The notes below the pieces were generated by a model. It saw nothing but the letters and a program-made list of their open reading frames with translations. It searched no databases and was not told where the DNA came from. From Thermoplasmata archaeon (GTDB taxonomy: Archaea > Thermoplasmatota > Thermoplasmata > Lutacidiplasmatales > UBA184), in contig JASHWL010000029.1 in NCBI GenBank assembly GCA_030044105.1, positions 1 to 5,430 on the forward strand: DNA of 5,430 nt. The letters are read 5' to 3'. A program made the translations under genes and the position numbers. How positions within the stretch are numbered: the first letter of the stretch is position 1; each line of letters starts with the position of its first letter. Shown here in pieces: positions 1-5,391 of the stretch.

Positions 1-866
1 TGCCGCTGCCGAGTGGACTGCCGGTCGTGGACCACCACTGTCATCTCTCGCCGACCGGCGAGGGGGTCCGCGCCGCGGAGCGCTTCCGCGCGGCGGGCGG
101 GACCCACCTGTTCCTCGCGACGCAGAACTACCGGCCCGGACCGCCGACGACGATCGACGGCTACCGCGAGCAGTTCGAGACGACGTTCCATCTGGCCGAG
201 CAGGTTCGAGCGCAGGCCGGGGTCGTCGCGTACCCGGTGATCGCGCCCTACCCCATCGACCTCGTCACGGCGACGGACGCCGTGGGGCTGGAGGCGGCGA
301 TCGAGCTGCAGCGCCGCGCGCTCGACCTGGCGGGCGCGCTGATCCGGGACCGGCGGGCCGTCGCGCTCGGGGAGGTGGGGCAGGCGCATTTCGCCGTCTC
401 GGACGAGGTCGCGGCGGGGCTGGGGGCCGTCTTCCGGCACGCGCTCGACGTGGCGCACGACGTGGGGTGCCCGCTCGTGGTCCACTCGAGCGACCTCGAC
501 GCCGCCGGGTTCGCCGAGCTCGCGGAGCGGGCGCGCGCGGCCGGGGTCCCGCCCGCGCGCGTGGTCAAGCACTACACGCGGTCCCGCGCGACGTCGACCT
601 CGGGCGTGGTCCCCTCGTACCTGGCGAAGCGGGAGCTCGTGCGCGAGGTCGAGCACGATCCCGCGCCGTGGTTCCTCGAGACCGACTTCCTGGACGATCC
701 ACGACGACCCGGCGCCGTCCTCGATCTCGCGACCGTGCCGCGCCGCGCCCAGGCGATCGCGGCCGAGGGGCCCGACGGGGTCGAGCGCCTCCAGCGACCG
801 TTCGTCGATTCGGTGGAACGCGTCTACGGCTTCCGGCCCGGAACGAGGGATCGGCCGATCCCATGA
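1..866 (+). CDS. TatD-related metal-dependent hydrolase (COG1831-like), 5' end probably just outside window
   Basis: Predicted TIM-barrel metal-dependent hydrolase of the amidohydrolase/TatD superfamily, most like the archaeal COG1831 group; its substrate is unknown. Numbering from the GTG at 27, the expected metal ligands are all visible: HxH (H4, H6), E116 in LGEVG, H153 in VVHS, H182 in VVKHY and D220 in LETD. The ETDFLDDPRRPGAV stretch followed by VPRR is typical of this archaeal group as I remember it. The barrel is complete to a C-terminal helix, 279 residues from GTG27. The frame stays open to the left edge and encodes PLPSGLPVV before the DHHCHL motif. This supplies the hydrophobic first beta strand that a GTG27 start would remove. 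The first two bases, TG, are the last two of a codon in this frame, so an ATG or GTG may begin one base outside. The gene ends in an ATGA overlap with tmk, implying co-transcription. TatD relatives include DNases, but nuclease activity cannot be claimed here. Confidence 0.85.
   Translation, partial: PLPSGLPVVDHHCHLSPTGEGVRAAERFRAAGGTHLFLATQNYRPGPPTTIDGYREQFETTFHLAEQVRAQAGVVAYPVIAPYPIDLVTATDAVGLEAAIELQRRALDLAGALIRDRRAVALGEVGQAHFAVSDEVAAGLGAVFRHALDVAHDVGCPLVVHSSDLDAAGFAELAERARAAGVPPARVVKHYTRSRATSTSGVVPSYLAKRELVREVEHDPAPWFLETDFLDDPRRPGAVLDLATVPRRAQAIAAEGPDGVERLQRPFVDSVERVYGFRPGTRDRPIP
847..862. repeat. 16-bp perfect palindrome abutting the tmk start codon
   Basis: The sequence GGGATCGGCCGATCCC is a perfect inverted repeat, directly followed by the ATG of tmk at 863. 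It also encodes the last residues (RDRPI) of the upstream hydrolase. As RNA it could fold into a six-pair stem with a GGCC loop, and as DNA it has the symmetry of a dimeric-regulator site. It overlaps the only weak Shine-Dalgarno-like stretch (GAGGG, 845-849) before tmk. The palindrome is certain; a function is only a possibility, because GC-rich coding DNA makes such words fairly often. Confidence 0.5.
863..866 (+). other. ATGA stop/start overlap, hydrolase to tmk
   Basis: The ATG of tmk (863-865) and the TGA stop of the TatD-like hydrolase (864-866) share bases, a classic sign of translational coupling within one polycistronic mRNA. No strong Shine-Dalgarno site precedes tmk, so terminating ribosomes may supply re-initiation. 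Confidence 0.9.
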
Positions 867-1492
867 CCGGACGGCTCGTCGCCGTGGAGGGGATCGACGG
901 GTCGGGGAAGTCCACGCTGGTCGCCTCGCTCGCGCGGGCGCTCCGCGCCCGCGGTCTCTCCGTCGGGCGCCGCCGCGAGCCGGCGGACCCCGCCCTCGGC
1001 GCCCTGGCGCAGCGGGCCGGCGCCTCCGACGCCTGGACCGGCGCGGTCTATTTCACCCTCGATCGGTTCGTCGCGCGACCCGCGCTCGAGCGGGACCTCG
1101 CCCGCCACGATCTCGTGCTGACCGATCGCTCGTTCTACTCCACGCTCGCCTACCAGGGCAGCGCGCTCCCGCCGACGGCGCGGGCCCGGCTCGCCCGGCT
1201 GCAGCGCGAAGCCACGGTGGTGCCGGACCGCGTGGTCCTGCTCGATCTCGCCCCGGAGGAGGCGGCGCGCCGGCGGCGACGGCGGGCCCGCGCGCGGGCC
1301 CCGCTGGAGCGCGCGGAAGTACAGCGACGGGTCGCCGCGGAGTACCGGCGACTGGCCCGGTCGGGCGGCTGGATCGTCGTCGACGCGCGGGCGCCGCCCC
1401 GCGGGCTCACCTCGGACCTGGCGGATCGGCTGGAGCGGTGGGTCCGCGCGGGGCGACGGGGGTCCGCCCCGCGGGCCCGACGGCGAAGGTGA
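863..1492 (+). CDS. tmk: Thymidylate kinase (dTMP kinase)
   Basis: Cytosolic nucleoside monophosphate kinase that phosphorylates dTMP to dTDP with ATP, an essential step in dTTP synthesis. The 209 residues match the usual length of the family. The P-loop is EGIDGSGKST (residues 9-18). Next come the REP motif (38-40, thymidylate-kinase TREP-like), a LDR at 66-68 and the signature DRSFYSTLAYQG (88-99), then PDRVVLLDL (121-129). The P-loop has Gly rather than Arg after the Asp (DG), and the LID region (about 136-150) is packed with Arg, as in bacterial-type (type II) enzymes. The segment between REP and LDR is shorter than usual and lacks the common GGT after REP. The tail ends APRARRRR. The ATG at 863 is chosen because it overlaps the upstream stop (ATGA) and places the P-loop strand at the N terminus as expected. 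The open frame runs further upstream but only as out-of-frame hydrolase sequence. A related dNMP kinase specificity is not excluded. Confidence 0.85.
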   Translation: MTGRLVAVEGIDGSGKSTLVASLARALRARGLSVGRRREPADPALGALAQRAGASDAWTGAVYFTLDRFVARPALERDLARHDLVLTDRSFYSTLAYQGSALPPTARARLARLQREATVVPDRVVLLDLAPEEAARRRRRRARARAPLERAEVQRRVAAEYRRLARSGGWIVVDARAPPRGLTSDLADRLERWVRAGRRGSAPRARRRR

Positions 1493-1496
1493 TATT
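1491..1496 (+). promoter_or_regulatory. Candidate TATA box for the Orc1/Cdc6-like gene
   Basis: GATATT is a clear AT-rich island in very GC-rich sequence. It lies about 28-33 bases upstream of the ATG at 1524, overlapping the tmk stop codon. That spacing is what an archaeal TATA box would need for transcription starting at or very near the start codon, which fits the absence of any Shine-Dalgarno site before this gene. The match to a full archaeal TATA consensus is only partial. Confidence 0.35.
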
Positions 1497-1514
1497 GGTC
1501 CGCCGGGTCCGCCC
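1497..1514 (+). repeat. Tandem direct repeat GGTCCGCCG / GGTCCGCCC
   Basis: Two 9-bp units differing only in their last base lie head to tail between the TATA-like GATATT and the ATG of the Orc1/Cdc6-like gene, and a further GGTCCGCC occurs at 1461-1468 in the end of tmk. The position suits an operator near the transcription start. However, the same 8-mer also occurs in tandem inside lipA (3305-3320), so it may simply reflect base composition. Confidence 0.35.
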
Positions 1515-1523
1515 CCGGCTCCC

Positions 1524-2681
1524 ATGAGCCCCCCCGCTTCGATCTTCCTCGCCGAGGAGACGCTCGACCCGTCGTATCTCCCGAGCCGGCTCGTCCACCG
1601 CGAGCCGGAGCTCGGCGTGCTGGAGCGCCGGTTCCGCGCGAGCCTCGCGAAGGGGCTGGCGTACCACTGCCTCGTGACCGGCGGCGTCGGGAGCGGCAAG
1701 ACGGCGCTCGTCCGGCGCCTCGCGGCCGACCTCGAGCGGGCGGGTCGCCTCGGGAACCTGCCCGTGCGCTCCGCCTACGTGAACTGCTGGCGCCGCGCGA
1801 GCGACCGCACGGTGATGCTGGACCTCCTGCGGAGCGTCCACGTCTCCCTGCCCGACCGCGGCTACAGCCTCTCGGAGATGATCGACGTCTTCGAGCAGGG
1901 GCTGCGACGCAGCCCGCAGCACCTGATCGTGCTGCTGGACGAGGCCTCGGCGCTCGTGCGCCAGGAGACCAAGCTGGTCTACCTGCTCTCGCGCTCGCAC
2001 GAGGTCGAGCTGGGCTCGATCTCGCTCGTGCTGGTCGCGGTCGAGGACCTGCTGCCGTTCCTCGACCCCGCGAGCCGCTCGAGCTTCGGGGTCACCCACC
2101 GGCTCGCGCTCCCCCCGTACGATCGGGCGGCGCTCACCGACATCCTCGAGGACCGGGCCCGGCTCGCGCTGCGGCCCGGGAGCTACGACCGGGACGTGCT
2201 CGACCAGATCGCGCGCATCGCGGCGCCCAACGGCGACGCGCGGTTCGCGATCGAGATCCTCAGCGGGGCCGCCCACACCGCCGAGGAGGCCGGCGCCGAC
2301 GCGATCTCCTCCGAGCACGTCCGCCGGGCGAAGGGCTCGCTGCTCCCGACGATGACCGAGGATCACCTGGAGGCGCTCTCGACCAACCAGCTGAGCGTGC
2401 TGCTCGCGCTCAGCCGGTCGCTCAAGCGCAAGGGGGCGTCGGTCCCGAGCCAGAAGCTGCGCACGACGCACTCCGCGCTGGTCGAGGAGCTCGGAGCGCC
2501 CGCGATGAGCCGCACGACGTTCTGGCGGACGCTCAAGGAGCTCGAGCGCGACGGCCTCGTGACGCTGGACGCCGCCGGCTCGGGCGAGTCGAGCCAGGTC
2601 GGGATGGACGACCTGCCGGCGAGCCTCCTCACGACGCTGCTCGAGGAGCGCACCGAGGGCGGGCGCCCGAGAAAACGCTAA
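1524..2681 (+). CDS. Orc1/Cdc6-family AAA+ ATPase (replication initiator-like)
   Basis: Archaeal homologue of Orc1/Cdc6, the origin-binding ATPase that recruits the MCM helicase. The 385 residues match the usual family length. In order: a typical N-terminal segment (FLAEETLDPSYLPSRLVHRE, 8-27); Walker A GGVGSGKT (53-60, K59); Walker B LIVLLDE (134-140, D139/E140); the sensor-1 and LDPxxxSS region (168-188); PPYDRAALTDIL (197-208); sensor 2 GDARFAIEIL (237-246); and a C-terminal winged helix (about 285-350) including SRTTFWRTLKELERDGLV. Two expected features are changed. The sensor-1 Asn of the usual ISND is replaced by Glu (VAVED, E174), and the usual DPRV reads DPAS. This may be a divergent paralogue rather than the main initiator, and a DNA-binding AAA+ regulator remains possible. 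The ATG start has no Shine-Dalgarno site but a TATA-like GATATT about 30 bases upstream, consistent with a leaderless mRNA. No origin-like noncoding DNA adjoins it here. Confidence 0.85.
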   Translation: MSPPASIFLAEETLDPSYLPSRLVHREPELGVLERRFRASLAKGLAYHCLVTGGVGSGKTALVRRLAADLERAGRLGNLPVRSAYVNCWRRASDRTVMLDLLRSVHVSLPDRGYSLSEMIDVFEQGLRRSPQHLIVLLDEASALVRQETKLVYLLSRSHEVELGSISLVLVAVEDLLPFLDPASRSSFGVTHRLALPPYDRAALTDILEDRARLALRPGSYDRDVLDQIARIAAPNGDARFAIEILSGAAHTAEEAGADAISSEHVRRAKGSLLPTMTEDHLEALSTNQLSVLLALSRSLKRKGASVPSQKLRTTHSALVEELGAPAMSRTTFWRTLKELERDGLVTLDAAGSGESSQVGMDDLPASLLTTLLEERTEGGRPRKR

Positions 2682-2683
2682 AC
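2671..2683 (+). promoter_or_regulatory. Candidate AT-rich promoter element upstream of lipA
   Basis: GAAAACGCTAAAC is the only AT-rich patch in the region. It covers the last codons and TAA stop of the Orc1/Cdc6-like gene and ends 22 bases before the lipA GTG (2706). Its position relative to the start codon resembles a TATA box serving a leaderless or very short-leader transcript, and lipA has no Shine-Dalgarno site. It could equally be just the AAACGC codons plus the stop, so this is tentative. Confidence 0.3.
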
Positions 2684-2705
2684 CACGACCCCGCGTCGCC
2701 GCGCC

Positions 2706-3620
2706 GTGACTTCGGGCGTCGTCCTGTTGCCGGGTTCCCCGACGCCGGGGACGCTCCCGTCGTGGATCCGGACCCGGCCGCCCCGGGGAGCCCAGTATCC
2801 CGAGGTCCGTGCCCTCCTCCACCGGCAGGGCCTCGGCACGGTCTGCCGGGAGGCCCGCTGCCCGAACCTGCCCGAGTGCTGGTCGGCCGGGACGGCGACC
2901 CTGATGCTGCTCGGCACGGAGTGCACCCGGCGGTGCTCGTTCTGCGCCGTCACCACCCGCTGGCCGCGGGGGGTCGTCGACGCGAGCGAGCCCACGCGCG
3001 TCGCCGCGGCCGTGGCCGAGTGGGGCCTCCGCTACGTGGTGCTCACGCAGGTCTGCCGGGACGACCTGGACGACGGCGGCGCGGCGATCCTGGCGGAGAC
3101 GGTCCGGAGCCTCCGGACCGCGGCGCCCCAGGCGCTCGTCGAGCTCTTGATCGGCGATCTGGGAGGCGCCGACCGGGCCGTCGCCACGATCCTCGCCGAC
3201 CCGCCGGACGTGCTCGCGCACAACCTCGAGACCGTGCAGTCGCTGAGCCCGCAGGTCCGGGACCGCCGGGCGGGCTACGATCGCTCGCTGGAGCTGCTCG
3301 CCCGGGTCCGCCGGTCCGCCCCGCGCCTCGTGACCAAGAGCTCGATCATGCTGGGCCTGGGGGAGTCCCGGGAGGAGCTGGAGACCGCCTTCGGGGACCT
3401 CCGGACGGCGGGCGTCGACCTCCTGACGCTGGGGCAGTACCTGCGTCCCACCGCGGAGCACCGCCCCGTGGCGCGCTACGTTCCCCCGGCGGAGTTCGAC
3501 GAGCTGCGGGGCGCGGCGGTCCGCGCCGGATTCGCGGGCGTCGAGGCGGGGCCGCTGGTGCGCAGCTCGTACCACGCCGAGGAGCTCTACCGATCGGCGC
3601 GCGCCGCCGGGAGGTCGTAG
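2706..3620 (+). CDS. lipA: Lipoyl synthase (LipA, radical SAM)
   Basis: Radical SAM enzyme that inserts two sulfurs into octanoyl groups on carrier proteins (2-oxoacid dehydrogenase E2 subunits or glycine-cleavage H protein), making the lipoyl cofactor. The auxiliary [4Fe-4S] cluster motif is C47-x4-C52-x5-C58 (VCREARCPNLPECWS). The radical SAM motif is C73-x3-C77-x2-C80. The C-terminal RSSYHA (286-291) carries the serine that ligates the auxiliary cluster in known LipA proteins. HNLETV (172-177), TKSSIMLGLGES (210-221) and the GQYLRP region are also family hallmarks. The 304 residues match the usual length, so the enzyme looks intact. The RDDL segment reads TQVCRDDLDDGGA, with a non-ligand cysteine C117 where Asp or Ala is common. 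GTG at 2706 is the best start: it leaves the usual short leader before SWIRTRPP, and no Shine-Dalgarno site is present. The next gene starts 2 bp after its stop, suggesting a two-gene operon. It is the single-protein LipA, not the split archaeal LipS1/LipS2 type. Confidence 0.93.
   Translation: MTSGVVLLPGSPTPGTLPSWIRTRPPRGAQYPEVRALLHRQGLGTVCREARCPNLPECWSAGTATLMLLGTECTRRCSFCAVTTRWPRGVVDASEPTRVAAAVAEWGLRYVVLTQVCRDDLDDGGAAILAETVRSLRTAAPQALVELLIGDLGGADRAVATILADPPDVLAHNLETVQSLSPQVRDRRAGYDRSLELLARVRRSAPRLVTKSSIMLGLGESREELETAFGDLRTAGVDLLTLGQYLRPTAEHRPVARYVPPAEFDELRGAAVRAGFAGVEAGPLVRSSYHAEELYRSARAAGRS
3609..3615 (+). promoter_or_regulatory. Strong Shine-Dalgarno site for the small membrane protein gene
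   Basis: GGGAGGT, inside the last codons of lipA, contains GGAGGT, fully complementary to the usual 16S rRNA 3' end. It ends 7 bases before the GTG at 3623. It decides that start among the in-frame alternatives and contrasts with the first genes of units in this window, which have no such site. Confidence 0.6.
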
Positions 3621-3622
3621 CC

Positions 3623-3988
3623 GTGGCGAAGAAGGCGCGCCGGAAGCTCGAGGACGAGGAGGCCGCGGCCTTCGAGTTCCCCGTGTTCGACGAGGTCGGG
3701 TATGCGAAGAAGGAGTTCGAGCTCGGAACGGGCCTCATGCTCGCGGGTCTCGTCACGGTCCTCCTCGGCGTCCTCGGCTGGGTGCTGACAATCGTGGGGC
3801 TTCCTTCGCTCGTCCCGTTCGGCATCGGGCTGGTCGTGATCGGCGCGAGCCCGATCCTCATCGGGCGGCTGAGGTCGGGCTCCAGCCTCTTCACGAAGGG
3901 CGACTGGGCGGGCCTCATCATGCTCGAGTTCTTCGGGTTCCTGGCGCTGTGGTTCCTGCTCCTGAACCTGTCCCCGACCGCGCTCTAG
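3623..3988 (+). CDS. Small three-helix membrane protein of unknown function
   Basis: A 121-residue protein I cannot assign to a characterised family. A charged N-terminal segment of about 34 residues (MAKKARRKLEDEE, then FEFPVFDEVGYAKKEFELG) precedes three hydrophobic segments at about 36-58, 62-82 and 97-116. TM1 and TM2 form a tight hairpin around GLPSLVPF. The basic N terminus and the GRLRSGSSLFTKGD loop after TM2 predict a cytoplasmic N terminus and an external C terminus (NLSPTAL). There is no cleavable signal peptide and no catalytic motif. The open frame extends far upstream as an overlap of lipA, but the GTG at 3623, 2 bp after the lipA stop and preceded by GGGAGGT, is clearly the start. 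The hydrophobic composition and membrane-like codon pattern support a real gene. Co-transcription with lipA is likely but may reflect genome compaction rather than shared function. The 3' end overlaps the convergent CCA-adding enzyme gene by 4 bp. Confidence 0.8.
   Translation: MAKKARRKLEDEEAAAFEFPVFDEVGYAKKEFELGTGLMLAGLVTVLLGVLGWVLTIVGLPSLVPFGIGLVVIGASPILIGRLRSGSSLFTKGDWAGLIMLEFFGFLALWFLLLNLSPTAL
3985..3988. other. Palindromic CTAG shared as stop codon by two convergent genes
   Basis: The membrane-protein gene ends in TAG at 3986-3988. The CCA-adding enzyme gene ends in TAG read on the minus strand from 3987-3985. The palindrome CTAG therefore contains both stops and the two genes overlap tail to tail by 4 bp, leaving no intergenic terminator space. 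I see no T-rich stretch on either strand near it. Confidence 0.9.
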
Positions 3989-5391
3989 CCCGTCGCGAGC
4001 CAGGGGAGTCGCTTCGCGAGCAGCTCCCCGAGGACCTCCTCGAGGACGGCGGATTCCGGCACCCCCGCGAGCGGGAAGATCTCGACCGCCTCGGGCGTGC
4101 GGGGCGTCAGGTCCTTGCCGAGCGCGAGCCGCGGGACGAACCCGCGCACGACCTCCTCGAGCTCGCGATCGGACCGGCGTGCCTCGACCGCGAGATGGCC
4201 GTCGGGCCGCACGAACGGCCCCTGGTGCACGGGCGCGTCCGGCGCGGCCCACTTCTCGAGGAAGTGGCCCACCCGGTCGAGCCCGGCGGGCGGGCCCTCC
4301 TGGACGCGCACGGCGCTCCGCCGCGCATGCGCCACCTCCACCGCGACCAGCACGCGGTCCGCGCCGGCGGAGCTGGCGGACCCGATCACCTCGAACCCCG
4401 CCCGCGCGATCTCCTCCGCGAACGCGCGCTCGGCCTTGCGCACCTGGGGGTACAGCGTGTCGTCGACGAGGTCGGGCCGCGGCAGTCGCACGACCGTGAC
4501 GTGGCTCGCGCGCGCTTCCACGCGGCGCACCGCCTCCGTCCGGGAGAGCGTCGGGTGGGCGCGCGGGGTGAACCACGACTCCGCGGGGTGGCGCAGGTAC
4601 TCCTGGGCCGCGAGGACCACCAGGGCGAGGTTGCGGCGCGAGAGCGCGCTCGCGACGTTCCGGTGCGGGTCCACCGGGTCCGGGAGGATCAGCGCCACAT
4701 CGGCGGGGAGGCGCGGCGGCTCGTGGCCGGGCTCGGCGAGGCGGACCGGGAGCCGCCAGCCCCGCGCCGCCTGCAGCATGCCCCGGAGCGACCCGAACCG
4801 GAGGACCAGGAGCTCCACCAGGTACCCCGAGAACCCCTCGGTCCGGGCCTCGGAGCCGTAGACGCCGAGGCTCCGCAGGAACTGCTTCGTGAGGCGCACC
4901 TGCGCGATCAGCTCGGGGCTCTCGCGCTCGGCGAGGTAGGCCTGGTGGAAGGGCGTCCGGTCGACCGGGGAGAGGGGAGCCGAGGGATCGCTCACGGCGT
5001 AGCCGGGGACCGCGTCGACCCGGAACCCCTCGAACGACCCGCGCAGGTACGGATGCTCCGCGTATCGGGTCTCGGGTTCGGTCAGGACGGCCCGTCCGAG
5101 CGCGAGCCCCTCCTCCCGGAGCCGGTCCCGCCCGAGGTCGGGAGGGAAGAGGAGGAACAGATCGACGTCCAGCCGGTCCTGGAGGAAGGTCCCCCGGGCC
5201 GCGCTGCCCGCGACCAGGGCGCGCACGAGCGGGCTCGACCGCTCCCGCGCCGCCGCCTGGGCACGCGCGACCAGTCGCTCGCGGACCCGGGCCACCCGCT
5301 CGAGGAACTCGACGGAGGGGGCGATCCGGTCGGCGACCGATCGCTCGACCGCCTCGGCCGCGGCCGCGGTCGCCGCGCGGTCGTCCGCCAT
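3985..5391 (-). CDS. cca: CCA-adding enzyme, archaeal class I tRNA nucleotidyltransferase
   Basis: Adds or repairs the 3' CCA end of tRNAs, using CTP and ATP without a nucleic acid template. The 468 residues are close to the archaeal class I length of about 440-460. The nucleotidyltransferase core has AGSAARGTFL (61-70), with the GS of the polymerase-beta fold, the metal-binding DVD (D75, D77) and the third carboxylate D126 in RVDAVPGY. Further class I hallmarks are SPVDRTPFH (141-149), the tRNA-substrate domain LTKQFLRSLGVYGSEARTEG (167-186) with FSGYLVELLV, and DPVDPHRNVASALS (238-251). A C-terminal tail/body domain follows (about 290-468) with FLEKWAAP and HLAVEARR. All catalytic residues are present. 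ATG at 5391 is used; the first 15 or so residues are Ala-rich and probably extra. No Shine-Dalgarno site precedes it. It is the only minus-strand gene here and converges on the lipA-membrane protein pair. Confidence 0.95.
   Translation of the reverse strand: MADDRAATAAAAEAVERSVADRIAPSVEFLERVARVRERLVARAQAAARERSSPLVRALVAGSAARGTFLQDRLDVDLFLLFPPDLGRDRLREEGLALGRAVLTEPETRYAEHPYLRGSFEGFRVDAVPGYAVSDPSAPLSPVDRTPFHQAYLAERESPELIAQVRLTKQFLRSLGVYGSEARTEGFSGYLVELLVLRFGSLRGMLQAARGWRLPVRLAEPGHEPPRLPADVALILPDPVDPHRNVASALSRRNLALVVLAAQEYLRHPAESWFTPRAHPTLSRTEAVRRVEARASHVTVVRLPRPDLVDDTLYPQVRKAERAFAEEIARAGFEVIGSASSAGADRVLVAVEVAHARRSAVRVQEGPPAGLDRVGHFLEKWAAPDAPVHQGPFVRPDGHLAVEARRSDRELEEVVRGFVPRLALGKDLTPRTPEAVEIFPLAGVPESAVLEEVLGELLAKRLPWLATG

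Noticed and set aside
467..862. N-terminal extension of the thymidylate kinase frame
   Set aside because: The 132 upstream codons are an Arg-rich out-of-frame reading of the hydrolase gene. Family length and the P-loop position fit the ATG at 863.
824..1699. 291-codon minus-strand open frame opposite tmk and the orc start
   Set aside because: Gly/Pro/Arg-rich with no domain. It spans an intergenic promoter region and two clear plus-strand genes.
1407..3575. A 722-codon open frame on the minus strand, antisense to the orc1/cdc6-like gene and lipA
   Set aside because: Its translation is low-complexity Arg/Ala/Gly/Glu with no recognisable domain. It is the mirror of the strong GC third-position bias in the two plus-strand genes, which have clear family motifs.
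2762..3622. Long N-terminal extension of the membrane-protein frame across lipA
   Set aside because: The extension is Pro/Gly/Arg-rich shadow sequence, and a strong Shine-Dalgarno site marks GTG 3623 as the start.
3660..3671. 12-bp palindrome AGGCCGCGGCCT near the start of the membrane-protein gene
   Set aside because: It encodes an EEAAA run, and several palindromes of this length are expected by chance at this GC content.
3587..4576. A 329-codon minus-strand open frame spanning the membrane-protein gene and the cca 3' half
   Set aside because: It overlaps cca in another frame on the same strand, shows no motif and is Arg/Gly/Pro-rich, as expected of a shadow frame in GC-rich DNA.
4097..4861. 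A plus-strand open frame antisense to cca
   Set aside because: Ser/Arg/Thr-rich translation without domains, opposite a fully recognisable CCA-adding enzyme.
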